Assembly (NCBI GenBank): GCA_030765065.1
Contig: CM060977.1
Span: forward strand, 128,902,295 to 128,966,294
Reading direction: 5' to 3'
Length of the DNA stretch: 64,000 nucleotides
Source: Deroplatys truncata
Taxonomy: Eukaryota > Arthropoda > Insecta > Mantodea > Mantidae
Below are positions 31,726 to 43,460 of this stretch, piece by piece. The translations under genes were made by a program, and so were the position numbers. How positions within the stretch are numbered: the stretch's first letter is position 1; each line of letters begins with the position of its first letter. A model generated the notes under the pieces. It was not told where the DNA came from, made no database searches, and worked only from the letters and a program-made list of their open reading frames with translations.

Positions 31726-32716
31726 AAAATGTATATGACATAAACTGTGTATTTTAACGCGATCTACATTTTTTTTGTAGTAAAATTTTGTCCATCTCTT
31801 ATGGTTTACAAGTAATGCAAAAGTCGTTCACAATGAAGAAGAATTTTGTAGACATTCCCAGGAAATTCGAGATATACATTTCATTTGTCATGAAAATATC
31901 TTAAAACATAAGATATTTTAATCAAAATCGTTAGAGCCATTTTTGAGAAAATTAAAATTTTCGAAAAATCTTCCATGTAAAGGGTAATCTGGGGTGGGGG
32001 GATTTTCTTGAAAACCTTCGTGTCACATCTCTGGAAGATACTGAACCTAAATACCAACTTTGGTGTTTATCCGACTGTTCGTTTCTGAGTTATGCTGTTC
32101 ACAGACACACACAGACACACACACGGAAATGTTTCCAAAAGTAGTTTTTTTTGATTCAGTAGGCCTCAAAACATGTATTTCCGTTCAAATCTCGGTATCG
32201 AATTTTTGGGTGGAAGGTAGAGAAGGTAAAGGGTATATGTGGGTGCGAGTATGTACAACATAACTTAAACAGAAAAGGCCGATAAATTCCAAACTTGATA
32301 TTTGAATTAAGTTTCTTCCAAAGATGTGACAAAAGATTTTAAACAAAATCCCGTACCCCAAGCTACCCTCTACATGGAAAATGTTTCGCAATTCTTTTAT
32401 TTTTTTTTTAAATTTATGATTTATTATTCAAGTACCATATGTTTAAGATATTAGTGTGAAAAACGAAATGCACATCTTGCATTTTCGGAGAATATACTAT
32501 AAATTCCTTTTCATGCTGAATGAATTTTGTATAACCAGTGAACCTTAAGAGGCAAAATAATAATACACAAAAAGTTGTCCATGTTAAGCACACAATTTAC
32601 GTCAATTTTATTTTTTTTTGGGGGGGGAGAGGTCAACCATTTCTGAGATATTCCTTGTTATTGGTTTGAATTTTTAAAAACTTTTACTTTTTCATGAGAA
32701 GAGCATGGAATTAACA

Positions 32717-33290
32717 ATCCGTCACCTATCGATACTTTTAACAACTCGATTAGCTTCATCTATAGCTTCATGTGTAAATGCGAATTGAAAGTATATTAGA
32801 TAGAGTAAATGTTTATGGGAATATTTTATAGAGAGTGAGTAGAAAAGCCCTGTGAATACCATAATCGCGTTTTCAAACTCCTGGTTTCCATACTTTGATT
32901 CGTAAGAGCTCATAGCGAGCATAAATTAGCTTAATTTATTAACATAGGTTCCTGGGCTTCATGATGGAGAAAGAGTCATGTATATGAATCTCTTGAATCT
33001 CACTGAAATGGTAACGAGTATAGATAAATGTGACTGTTATGCATCACTTTATTTTAGTGTTTATAGATTATTTAGATGCATCTGTTAGCACAATGTTGCC
33101 CTTTGGGCGCCAGTAACTATTATATTTGAAAACCTTCAAGCAATGCCGCCTTCGGTTTTCATTCCGTAAACGGAGACTAGTTTATATTGCGTTTTGCTTT
33201 CGTTTCTTCTCAAATGATAACAGTTTTTGTGTACATAACGCCTCATAGTTGAAATTTTGCAACCACAAAGAAAGATTAAAAAATATGCTG
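32717..33290. other. Unassigned DNA
   Basis: Nothing recognised. A decayed right part of the transposon at 33880-34442 could lie here, but no motif supports it. Confidence 0.3.
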
Positions 33291-33878
33291 TGTTGCTCTC
33301 GCACCTTCCATCGCTTATTAGTGGTTACGTCTGTGCCCTGCATTCGGGAAATCCCGGGTTCGATTACCGGCAACCGATCACTCTGGCCCAATGGATTTTC
33401 GTGGTTTCCCCGGGTCGTCAGAGAATGCTGGGGTAATTCATCTTCTACCACGACTCTTCTGCCTCCGATGCCCCTGTACCAATCATCTTCCTTGTCATCT
33501 CTTTCAGGGCTGTGGGACCAGGCGACGATGTTCGGTGGGTTGCAGCTGGGCGGTGGTGGCGCTCTGTAGGAGTTTCTTCTCTGGCGTCGCTGCGGTATCG
33601 CTCAGTTAGGTCTCTCCTCAGCGTGGGGCTCCGCTCTGGGGAATCCTGGAAGTTGATGGCTATGGGCAGAGACCGAGCGGCGTCGGATGCTTCTATATGG
33701 AAAGATTAGTGACCCCGCACATTCTTGCGCCTGTCGGCATCCGGATATGGTGACCTTTAGGTCTCTACTTTCATCCTTCCCTCCCAGGGTCATTGGAAGC
33801 ACAAGGGGACTGTCCTGCATGCGGTGTTGTGCCTCGGTTCCGGGAGCCCCCTCCTTGATACGTACCTTTACCTTTAAG
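33291..33878 (+). mobile_element. Long tRNA-headed SINE
   Basis: The head (33300-33370) has 'ggttacgtctgtgccctgca' and B box 'gggttcgattacc'. The body begins 'tggattttcgtggtttcccc' and is GC-rich for about 500 bp. The tail 'acctttaccttt' is at about 33862-33877. It interrupts a transposon on its right side. Length and order resemble the SINE at 47055-47634, though sequence similarity is limited to short words. Confidence 0.6.
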
Positions 33879-33879
33879 G

Positions 33880-34442
33880 TAGGTAAAGACCTGTGATCAG
33901 ACAAATGTTTCCTTGGGTAAATCCCAGCATAAAGATCTCTTGCCCTTTTCACATTTCCCCAAGCAGCACCATAAACATAATGCATGTCTGCCAGTTTACA
34001 GTAGGCTGTAAAACTGAAAGTCCTTCCAGTAAACGGAGTACTTTCGTACATATATCCTGATAGCTGAGATTGCCTACCTACACCTTTTTCAGGAACCACA
34101 AAGTCCCAAAATGCTGCATTATATGCGAGGGAATGCCCTGCCACTTAACAACAAAACACAGGTTTTAGGTTAATCTTTAATATAAACAATATTAAAACAT
34201 TACACAAGCGATATTCGAAAACGCAAAGAGATCGAAACATAAACGATATTACAATGCGTGGCGAAACAGGAATCTGTTTGACAGAATTTCGTCTAACTCG
34301 ATGCAGCGTTTGAAAAACGTTAATGCCATCTAGCACAATAACAAGATGTTTATAGGTATACATTCTTGATAAGAACATATTCAAATAGAACCCCTGACCA
34401 CGCCTTAAACTTATTTGGTCCTATTTCGGACTCGCTCTGTAT
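33880..34442 (-). mobile_element. Mariner-related transposon, 5' part
   Basis: The presumed terminus, 'acagagcgagtccgaaatag' on the - strand at 34442, is followed by about 300 bp of leader and the start of a transposase. The SINE cuts the element at about 33880. The other end is not seen. Confidence 0.55.
33885..34144 (-). pseudogene. Transposase N-terminal domain (DUF4817-like)
   Basis: Begins MAGHSLAYNAAFWDFVVPEK, followed by FTAYCKLADMHYVYGAAWGN and RARDLYAGIYPRKHLSDHRS. The pattern 'ADMHxxYGxxxGNxxxAxxxYxxxYPxRxxPxxxxF' is the helix-turn-helix known as DUF4817, which starts many arthropod mariner-related transposases. After RSLPTL the open frame runs on by chance into the SINE, so a 180-codon open frame here is chimeric. 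The catalytic domain is absent. Confidence 0.65.
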
Positions 34443-35954
34443 ATCGCGTTAAACATTTATGTCCTTGTTGATACTCTTACTACTTCCTTATTTAGATCTT
34501 ACGTTTACATTTATTAGTTTCTCTATTACGTATACATGTATAAAATGTGGCCCATAATGAAACGGAGTTGCTTATGTTGGTACTGACAAAATCTAGCCAC
34601 AATCCCTACCAGCGTGAGCATCTCTGTTTTTGGGGAATAATTATATCCACTGGATTCGTAGGGTACCTTATCTCCCCAATAGTACTTATAGTCGAACTGC
34701 CAAAGGATAACTTTAAAACTTAAAGTTTATTGTGTCGTTTCCCCTCCTCCCCCTTAGTCATGGCTTATGCTACCAGCTCAAGAACGGCCCAATGCTTCGG
34801 AAATGATGATATAGGTCATCGAGAGAAACAGTTAACTTCCGATGCTTCAGGAAAGATGTCATGCATGACGTAATTCTCATTCCACAACTCAAAGCGTCGA
34901 TTAGTTACCAGTTACCATTGGTTGGTTGGTTTGCTTCACGCTACTGACGCCAGCGCCATCACGCTCGTGGTCAACTTCAGCTACTCCTGGCAGACAGCAG
35001 AACCACTCTTCGGCCAGGAACCAGATTCGTGTTCTGGTTTTGTGACGGCGAGATTCGGCGTAAACCACCAAGAATAACCTTTGGATTTTCTAAATTATTT
35101 TCAACTGCTAGGTAAGCTGCAAAATTTAACCTTTTTACTCTTGGTGTTTCTAAATTCACATTTACGGGAGAAGCGTTTATATTTTTCACTTCGTGTAACT
35201 TTACATTTTGTTAATCGCTGTTTCAGAAATTTTCTGGAGTTGTAGGGCAACTTAAATTGTAAAAAGGTGAAAGAGTATATTATATTCTCGTCTCCGAGCA
35301 TATTATTTGTAAATCAAAATGCTTTTAAAATGTTAAAACAAGCCTATGATAGAATTGTTAACAAATGCAAAGCTTTGTAATACATTGTTAACACATGTGG
35401 CGGTAACTCCTTTCAATTTCTAGCTCCTACGCAATAGTCCTTTCCAAAATATTTAGCACCTCTGGGTATGGAAAAAGCCTAGTGGTGCAATTATCACGCT
35501 TACTACCCTTTTCTTAATGCCATTTTGTTGTTGTTGCCGTTTAGCAGTAGCAATAACTTAACCTTCATCCTAATGTCGCTGTTGAAACTCCTGATTTATG
35601 TAAATGTCGTAGCTGTCATTAGTTTAATCACAAAAACAAATAATTCTTCATCCCTTCCCCTATAAAGCTCAATTATTTGTAAGTGGCTTGGCCTTTCCTT
35701 GTGTACCAATATAACTGAAACTCTCTCATAGAGGGCAATTCGAACCCACCTCCATTTCACTAGATTATAAAAATCGTTCATTGGTTAGATTTTATTCACC
35801 TGAATTGTTTTTCAGACCAATCACGTGGAGAAGTGATACCGGCCGGGCGGAGTCCAAAGTTGGTTACCTGAAGGTGCAAACCTTACAGAGAGAAAAATAT
35901 TATGGCGATCTAAAGGAATGGACCACCTATTATGCACGACAGTGTACTTATGTT
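34443..35954. other. Unassigned DNA
   Basis: About 1.5 kb with no recognised repeat or domain. One of the longest HINE-free stretches and a candidate for host intergenic or intronic sequence. Confidence 0.3.
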
Positions 35955-36320
35955 AATTATACGAAGCAGCGCATTTCACCCAAACATTAAATGTCGAGAT
36001 TTCATCGGCAAAAGTTCAGGATCTTATGAAGATGTGACACGAAGATTTTCAACAAAATGCACGCAAACTATTCTTTACATGGAAATGCTTTGATATTTTT
36101 TATTTTTTCAAAAATTTATTTTGGTCAATACATATCTTAAATTTTTGACAATAGCCTGTGAAATTCTCTTCATTCGTAAGCAATTTTACATAATTTTGTC
36201 TAATGAGTAAACCATAAGAGATAGGCAAAAGCTTACTACAGAAAAGTGTAGATTTCTTTAAAGAAACCATCCGTCTAGCTCATGTAGTCCAAGTATACGT
36301 ATAACTGTCAAAATTAAAAG
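35955..36320 (-). mobile_element. HINE-B remnant
   Basis: The + strand order 'gcgcatttcacccaaacatt', 'gtcgagatttcatcggcaaa', 'gatgtgacacgaagattttc' and 'ccataagagataggcaaaag' is a reversed HINE-B with many small deletions. Confidence 0.6.
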
Positions 36321-36509
36321 TTTTTACGTACTTTAATCTCATGTATTTTAAAATCTAAGAAACGCTCTACTAAGCTTCATATCACAATACATTTATTACT
36401 TATTCAGAAAACCACGAATACTAATTAGATTTATTTAATTTTTGGAAAAATGATAAAGCTATATTTCTGGCAATGAAACAGTTAAAATGAAGCATAATTG
36501 CATTTAATC

Positions 36510-36589
36510 CAAAGATTTACTAATTAAATGCCACAAATTTATCCCAAAGTTCACAGAAACCAGTTTGAAGTCCCCTGAATTAAAAAAAA
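36510..36589 (-). mobile_element. HINE-B remnant hosting a HINE-A insertion
   Basis: Short piece, 'caaatttatcccaaagttca' to 'aagtcccctgaattaaaaaa'. The HINE-A copy at 36590 starts in its A run, the same kind of site as at 29500. Confidence 0.55.
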
Positions 36590-37465
36590 TATGATGTGTT
36601 ACACTCACATGACTTTCTCTACTCTTGTACAAACTATTTTTACAAACGCTTATTCTCCATCTTAATCGAGATAAACATTTGCAGACTCTATCTTATTGCT
36701 AATTTTCTTGTGGATGTAAGGGGAATATATATTTACAAGGGCAATATACAAATACAGTGCCCTTTAAGCACATACATATCTCTTAATAGCTGGTTGCTAC
36801 GGCAGCACCATTCCCTTTGCCACAGATTAATACTCTTTGCATATCCAAGACAAAAAAATGAACAACGAATTCCCATTTGAGAAAATAAGTATTGAAAAAT
36901 TTAAGGGAATAACAAGTAATATCTCGAAAACGGTTCACTCAACAAAAAAAATGTATATGACATAAATTGCGTATTTTAACGCGATCTACATTTTTTGTGT
37001 TGTAAAATTTTGTCTATCACTTATGGTTTACCAGTTATGCAAAAGTCGTGCACAATAAAGAATACTTTTGGAGACATTCCCAGGAAATTAAAGATATACA
37101 TTTTATTTGTCATAAAAATATCTTAAACATATGATATTTTAATCAAAATCGTTAGCGCCACTTTTGAGAAAATTAAAATTTTCGAAAAATATTCCATGTA
37201 AAGGGTACTCTGGGGTGGGGGGATTTTCTTGAAAACCTTCGTGTCGCATCTCTGGAAGATACTGAACCCAAATACCAAGTTTGGTGTTTATCCGACTGTT
37301 CGTTTCTGAGTTATGCTGTTCACAGACACACATCGACATGTTTCCAAAAATGCTTTTTATTGGATTCAGGGGGTCTCAAAACATGCATTTCCTGTGAAAT
37401 CTCGGTATCGAAATTTTGGGTGGAATACAATACTTCCCCTACTTACTATACGTAGTAGAAAAAGT
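36590..37465 (+). mobile_element. HINE-A copy, subfamily A2
   Basis: Starts atgatgtgttacactcacat and ends 'cgtagtagaaaaagtaa'. A variant block at about 36660-36850, with 'aaacatttgcagactctatc' and 'tttacaagggcaatata', is shared only with the copy at 43461. Confidence 0.85.
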
Positions 37466-37470
37466 AAAAA

Positions 37471-38040
37471 TTGATGTGATACATTAATATGACTTTCTCT
37501 ATCCTCTCTCTTTATTAGTGGGTGTACAAAATAATCTTGCTAAAGCTTATTTCTCTATCTACTATATTTTAATCGTAATACACTATTGCAGAAATAGCTA
37601 CATTACACATTTCGCTATAGATATAAAGGGAACAGCGATAGTCAAATGTTTAAGAACTGGACGCAATGTGCTGGTCCTAAATACCATACAGTTCCTACGC
37701 ATTCTTGAGAAAGAGGTGAAAATCGACAGGACTTTAAAGGAATGACTAAATATTGAACAATGCAAAGCATTAACAACCGTTATCTCCAAAATGGCTGATG
37801 CCACAAAAAAGCTATTTGAAATAAATTATGTGTTTTAAAGAAATCTACATTCCTCGTGCAGTACGTTTTCGACTATTGCCTATCGTTTACCAGTCATTCC
37901 AGATTATACAAATTCCCCTCCGAATGAAGAGAACTTCACAAGCTGTTCCCAGAAAATTCAAACACGCATCCTATTTGACGTAAGAATGTCTTTAATATAC
38001 AGTATTTTAATCAAAATCTTTAGAGTCATTTTAGACACAG
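37471..38040 (+). mobile_element. HINE-B copy, 3'-truncated
   Basis: Starts ttgatgtgatacattaatat directly after a HINE-A end and runs to 'aatctttagagtcatttta', where another HINE-B starts. Confidence 0.75.
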
Positions 38041-38047
38041 TAAAAAC

Positions 38048-38928
38048 ACCTGATGTGATACATTCACATGACTTACTCTACCCTCTGTCTTTATTAATGG
38101 GTATTCAAACTATTTTTACTAAAGCTTATTCTTCTATATACTATATTTTAATCTAAATAAACCTTTGCAAAAAAGCTATATTACACGTTTAGATGTAGAT
38201 GCAAAGGGAACAGTGACCGTAATATGTTTAGGAACTGGACGCTGTATGCTGGTCTTAAAATTCTATGTTGTTTCCATGTAATTGAAAGAAATACGGAAAA
38301 TAGATGAAACTTTAAAAGTATGACTAGTACTGAACTTTTCGAACGTTTAATGACAGATATCTGGAAACGGATTATGCCATACAAAAAAAGTTATTTTGTA
38401 ACAAAACACAAATTTAAGTAAACTGTGTGGTTTAACTATTTTGTATGGTACGTTTTCTCTGTCGCTTAGAGTTTACCAGTTATACAAGTTGATATAAAAT
38501 TCCTTTCTAATGAAAAGGATTTCAAAGGCTATTTACAGGAAATTCAATTGATACAGTTTATTTGTAATCTAAATATGTTTCATATATGGTATTTTATTCA
38601 AAATTGTTGCAGCCATCTTTTAGAAAATCAAAATCTTCGAAACATGTTCCATGTAGGGGTAGTTGTGGGCGTGAGGATTCTTTTCAAAATCTTCGTGTTG
38701 TATCTTCTGAGGGTACTGAACATAAATACCAAGTTTAGTATTTATCCAATTTTTCGTATTTGAGTTATGCTGTTCAGATGCACTCACACACATATGGACA
38801 ATTTCTAAAATTGTGTTTTTCATTTAGGGGGTTTCATAACATGTATTTCCGATGAAATCTCGATATCGAATTTTTAAGTGGACCGTAATACCTTCTCTAC
38901 CTACTGTTTAAGTGGTAAATAAAGTAAA
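38048..38928 (+). mobile_element. HINE-B copy, full length
   Basis: Starts ctgatgtgatacattcacat and ends 'aagtggtaaataaagtaaaa'. The head-to-tail arrangement with the copy at 37471 suggests insertion at an internal A run followed by loss of the far part. Confidence 0.8.
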
Positions 38929-39539
38929 ATTTCCTTGTTAGACTAATTCTATTCATCCACTTTGGACTATCTAACGTATTAAATATACAGGATTTAACAA
39001 CTAGAGGTTTTTCCCCCTTAAGTCTATGGGTTTGAATTTTATGACAAGATTATACCAGCCAATATGAGCGATAGATATCTGGTAAGAAAACGGAGGACGT
39101 AAACTTCCGATTATCCCGTGCATCTTTCTGTGGGTGGGGAGAAAGAAGGGTTCTCCCTTCTGTTAACTCACATGCGCTCAACGAAAGTGTTTGTTTTCTT
39201 TCCTTCCGTCCGGGATAAGCGGTTTAAGTTAAAGACCTTGGGAGTAGGGCGACCGTACCGGATCATTCACAAACCCAGGCTCACATATAATAGTGATGGT
39301 AACGACAGATATAGGGAGAGAAAGAAAACAAAGCCAAACAAACATATACGGAGGAGAAAACGGGAAAATACGGATAATAATACGCTTGCTTTCTCCCTCT
39401 ATTTTGTATTTTTATATACGTGCACAAAAATCTGATTTCCTTCTTTATTTCCTTGGAAATGGGACAGGTTTTCATTTTTTCATTTTTTCTACCATTCTGC
39501 ACATTTTTGCTGTTTTATGGATTTGTGCTACTTCACAAA
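38929..39539. other. Unassigned DNA
   Basis: Nothing recognised. A + strand frame at 39118-39435 is lysine/arginine-rich and looks fortuitous. Confidence 0.3.
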
Positions 39540-40352
39540 ACTCTGATGCGTTATATTCTCTACCCTCTATAGTTTATTAGTAGCTATACAAATTATCCTT
39601 AAGAGTTTTTTTCTTCTTTCTACTTCATTTTAATTGAGATAAACCTTTGCAGAAATAGCTGCATTAACGTTTCGTTATAGCTACAAAGAGAACAGCGATA
39701 GTCAAATGTTTAAGAACTGGGCGTTATATAGTGACTTAAAAGTCCGCACTCTTTTCACGTAATCGTGAGAAACAACTGAAATTCGACGGGGGTTGAGCAA
39801 ATCGAACCATTAATAATGTATATCTCGAAATGGCTTATGTCACAAAAAGTTATTAGAAATAAATTGTGTGTTTTAAAGATACTATTTTTGTGCAATACGC
39901 TTTTTATATCATTTAGTGTTTCCAGTTATACAAGATTCTACAAACTTCCTTCCGAATGAAGAGGACTTCACAGGCTATTCTCAGAAAATTGAAAATATAC
40001 ATTATATTTTTCATGAAAGCATTTTGAGATTTTAAACAAATCTTGAATTTGGCATTTTCGAACAGTATAACATTTCTTTACATTGTAAACAAAGGGTAGT
40101 TTGAGGTGATAGGATTTTCTTGAAAATCTTTGTGTCGCATCTTTGGAACATACTGAATCTAAATATCAAGTTTGGTATTTATTCAACTTTTCGTTTTTAA
40201 GTTATGCTGTTCAGATACATATACATGCATCTTTTTCTAAAAATGCTTTTATGGAATCAAGGAACCTCAAAACATGCATTATCGGAGAAATCTTGGTATC
40301 GAATTTTTGGGAGGAACCTTCTCTACTACTATGCACGTGCTAAATAAATTAA
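39540..40352 (+). mobile_element. HINE-B copy
   Basis: Starts 'aactctgatgcgttatattc' and ends at 'cacgtgctaaataaattaaa'. The microsatellite is short (about 40213-40228). Confidence 0.75.
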
Positions 40353-40404
40353 AACTGTACATTTCTGAATTTATTATACGGCGGATTAAAACGCTTAATA
40401 ACAT

Positions 40405-41258
40405 TTACTACACGTATTAGTAGGTAGAGAAGGTAATGCATTCCGCCCGAAAATTCGATACCGAGCTTTCACCTGAAATACATGTTTTGGGGTAGTCAGA
40501 ATGCAAAAAAAAAAAAAAATATTTTTAGAATAAATTCCGCGCGTGTGTCTTTGAAAGCATATCTCAAAAACGAAAAGTCGGATAAATACCAAACTTGTAA
40601 TTTAGGTTTAGCTACCTTCCAAAGATGCGACAGGAAGATTTTCAAGAAAATCCAATCATCCCAAACTACCCTTCACATGGAACATTTTAGTAACTTCCGA
40701 TTTTCTAAAAAATAACTACAACGATTTTGATTAAACTTCCATACATTAAATATATTTACATGACAAATTGAATCTTTATCTTAAATTTTCCATGAATAAC
40801 TTGTGATGAATTTTGTATAATCTTGTATAACTAGTATAATTAAGCAATAGTCGAAGACTACTGCACAAAAGGGTATATCTCTTTAAAACACACCATTTAT
40901 TTTAAATTAGTTTTTTGTGACCAACCATTTCAGAGATATTCGTTAATAATGGTTCGAACTGTTCAATAGTTTGCCATTCTTTAAAAGTCCTGTCGACATA
41001 CACCTGTTTTTCATGATTGCATGGAAACAGTATGGAATTTTAAGGGCAACATATAGCGCCCAGTTCTTAAACATTTCACTATCGCTGTTCTGTTTGTGTT
41101 TATAACGAAATGTGTAATGTAGCTGCTTCTGCAAAGGTTAATCTCGATTAAAATGAAGCAGTTAGGAAAATAAACTTTTGTATAAATAATTTGTACACCT
41201 AGGCTCTAGTAAGTAAATAGGGTAGAGGAAGTCATGTGAATATAACACATCAGAGTTT
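40405..41258 (-). mobile_element. HINE-B copy, full length
   Basis: The + strand starts 'tactacacgtattagtaggt' and ends 'gtgaatataacacatcagag'. It faces the copy at 39540, so the two form an inverted pair 50 bp apart. An A14 run lies at 40506-40519. Confidence 0.8.
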
Positions 41259-42160
41259 TAATCTTGACGCTTATGCCGCAACAGACCAGTGTCAACGTAT
41301 TGAGCTCTGGCCTCCGAAGGAAAATGATTTTCTTTTTCAATGTTTAGTTAAATGTATTCAATAAGGAGGTATTTTCTTTGGATCGTTGAAACACCTTATT
41401 TCTGTTTTTACTTGCTCCTTTTTCGTGCCGTGCCATTTCTTCTCGCCTCGAGTTTCTTCTAATGTCAGGCCGTATCGAGGGAACAGAGGGAACTATTCTG
41501 CAATGCCTTGCATGTTTTATTAAGACTTTTTTCTTTAAATCCCGGTTCCAGCGAAGCGGTGCTATCAGAAGCGCGCCTTGTGCTGTATAAATAGAGAAGA
41601 ATCCTTTTTTAATTTAATCTTTCCTTCTTCCATCTCCGCCTGTGCTGGCCCCATACGTCGCTTAATGGCGTCGGAAGCGCCGTCTATGATCTGAATGTTA
41701 ATACCACGGTCTCCCGGGCAGGCACTTGCAGAAACAGAAATTCGCGTTTGTTAATCTTAATGCAAAGTCTTTTAATTCCCTTGGCTTTGATGTTCCGCTG
41801 TGAAAAGAAATTAATTAATTCTCGTCAACAGCAAAATCTACTGTCTGACGTAAGTAATGAGTGCTTTTCCTGAAGCCAAGAAAAGCTTCCTATAAAGCAA
41901 ACTGAGGGAGTCATGTTACGAGAAACCTGATAGAAGTGCTTGTTTTTAAAACCGTAAAACATTGTCTTTTCACTTCGGTCGGCTGAAATAACCTGACAGT
42001 TCCGAAAATGAGATTCTGTTTGTTTTGTGTAAGAATCCGTTTGTTTCGCTAACGATGTTAACTGAATTTTCGTGTTTACCCTCTCCGGCTACAAAATTGC
42101 AATTAGAAACCTCTGAAAATATTGAGAATTGCGTCGTTACTCGCGCCTCTTGCTTCGAAG
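41259..42160. other. Unassigned DNA
   Basis: No repeat or gene recognised in about 900 bp. Confidence 0.3.
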
Positions 42161-42162
42161 AC

Positions 42163-42420
42163 TGCGCCGGGGAGGTGGCTTAGCTATATCTTTGGGTTGC
42201 AGTCCCGGGTTCGATGTCCGTACAGGTTGGAATCGAATGCGTGTAGTGGTAGGTACAGGAAAAGTAATGTTAAAATTCACTGTACCTGCTTTATGTCCTC
42301 CGTCCGACGTGGCTTCGTTTTCATCAGGCAAATCTCCGTAGAAAGGTGAGTTAACTGTATGGTAATTCTCGCTGTTGCACTGGCTAGTTGCTCTCAGCGG
42401 AGATATAAGCATGGACTTTG
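42163..42420 (+). mobile_element. Possible tRNA-derived SINE remnant
   Basis: 'gaggtggcttagctatatct' followed by 'gtcccgggttcgatgtccg' resembles a tRNA-like head with a B box. The body contains 'gacgtggcttcgttttcatc'. No duplication was found. Confidence 0.45.
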
Positions 42421-42759
42421 CCTATCAGGATTGCTAATAAGCTCGATTTCGGTAGTGGTACTAGGAGCTCAGAGGTGAATTCACTACTCATCATAATGTT
42501 TGGTTTATCGCTATTTATTGTCACTTCTTCACTCTAAAACACTAAATAATGTTCCTGTTCACTTATCACTTTATATAGAACTCGGAAATCACATACATCA
42601 CCGATAATATTAATTAATATGTGATTAGTCACATTTACACATCCGCACAAAAGAACACCATTTGCGCGCCAACTTTGTCTTACGGAGTAGCGTGGCTTCC
42701 TCGTCTGTAACTACAAGACAACTCCTGGATTTTGGGGTAAATTTCAAGTGGGGATCGTA
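42421..42759. other. Unassigned DNA
   Basis: Nothing recognised. Confidence 0.3.
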
Positions 42760-43206
42760 CTCCATAAATAATCGATATAACCTCCAAAAAGGTTATCAGA
42801 AATAAACTGTGTTTTTAAATATGTCTGCATTTATTTATCTTTTTATTTTATTTATTTATTTTATTTTGTTTTTGCTTGTGTTTTTTGTCTTTCTTTTATG
42901 GTTATGCAAGATTATACAAAACTCCTTCCGAATGAAATGGACTCCATGGGATATTCCCAGAGCATTCAAAATATGAATTTTATTTGAATTTAAACATCCT
43001 AAATATGTAGTACTTTAATCTGAGCCATTAAGAGGCAATTTTGGAGTAAATAAAATATCGAAACATTTTCCATATAAAGGGTAGTTTGAGGTGGGAGCAC
43101 TTTCTTTAAAACCCTCGTGTCACATTTTTATGAGTTACTTTACTTAAATACCAGGTTTGGTATGTATCCGAATTTTCCTTTCGGAGGTACACTGTTCACA
43201 GACACA

Positions 43207-43242
<36 letters not shown>

Positions 43243-43373
43243 AGCTTTATTCTAAACAGGATTTTTGGGTTCAGGGGTCTCAAAACATGCATTTCATGAA
43301 ACTTCGTTATCTAGTCTCTTAGTAAAATAAAATGCTTTCTCTACTGCCTAGGTATATGGTAGAGAAAGTAAAC
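42760..43373 (+). mobile_element. HINE-B copy, 5'-truncated
   Basis: Runs from 'aataatcgatataacctcca' through a T/A-rich insertion (42830-42900) and a (CA)n run at 43200-43237 to 'atatggtagagaaagtaaac'. Confidence 0.75.
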
Positions 43374-43460
43374 AACCTACGAGATTACAATGAAAAGGAG
43401 AATCCTTCAACTGTATACTTAACTCCCTTAGAGGGGCTATTGTTGCAATTTAAAAAAAAT

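Larger units (their letters stand above)
29717..32229 (+). mobile_element. HINE-A copy interrupted twice
   Basis: Three pieces in correct order: head 29717-29937 (to 'ccaggacataaaaaa'), middle 30792-30874 (from 'atgaataacgaattcccatt' to 'caatatctataaaaaaa') and tail 31726-32229 (from 'atgtatatgacataaactgt'). Both interruptions are at internal A runs and each is filled by one complete HINE-A copy. The last 30 bp are compressed by a deletion. Confidence 0.75.
29409..32716 (-). mobile_element. HINE-B copy containing a stack of HINE-A insertions
   Basis: The outer element is seen as a left piece (29409-29499, ending in 'tatgtttagaaaaaaatt') and a right piece (32230-32716, beginning 'agggtatatgtgggtgcgag'). 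These are adjacent blocks of the reversed HINE-B order. Between them lie about 2.7 kb of + strand HINE-A copies inserted in the A run of the outer element. Confidence 0.75.

Noticed and set aside
29409..32716. CRISPR-like array or simple satellite
   Set aside because: The repeating units are 0.2-0.9 kb pieces in nested order rather than short repeats with unique spacers, and the genome is eukaryotic.
33602..34144. 180-codon - strand open frame, the longest good-looking candidate gene after the mariner
   Set aside because: Its first 85 or so codons are a transposase N-terminal domain and the rest is the reverse strand of a SINE, so it is a fusion by insertion and not a gene.
34443..35954. Host exons in the HINE-free stretches
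   Set aside because: I looked for conserved domains and for open frames bounded by splice-like sites. Nothing was convincing, so no gene is called.
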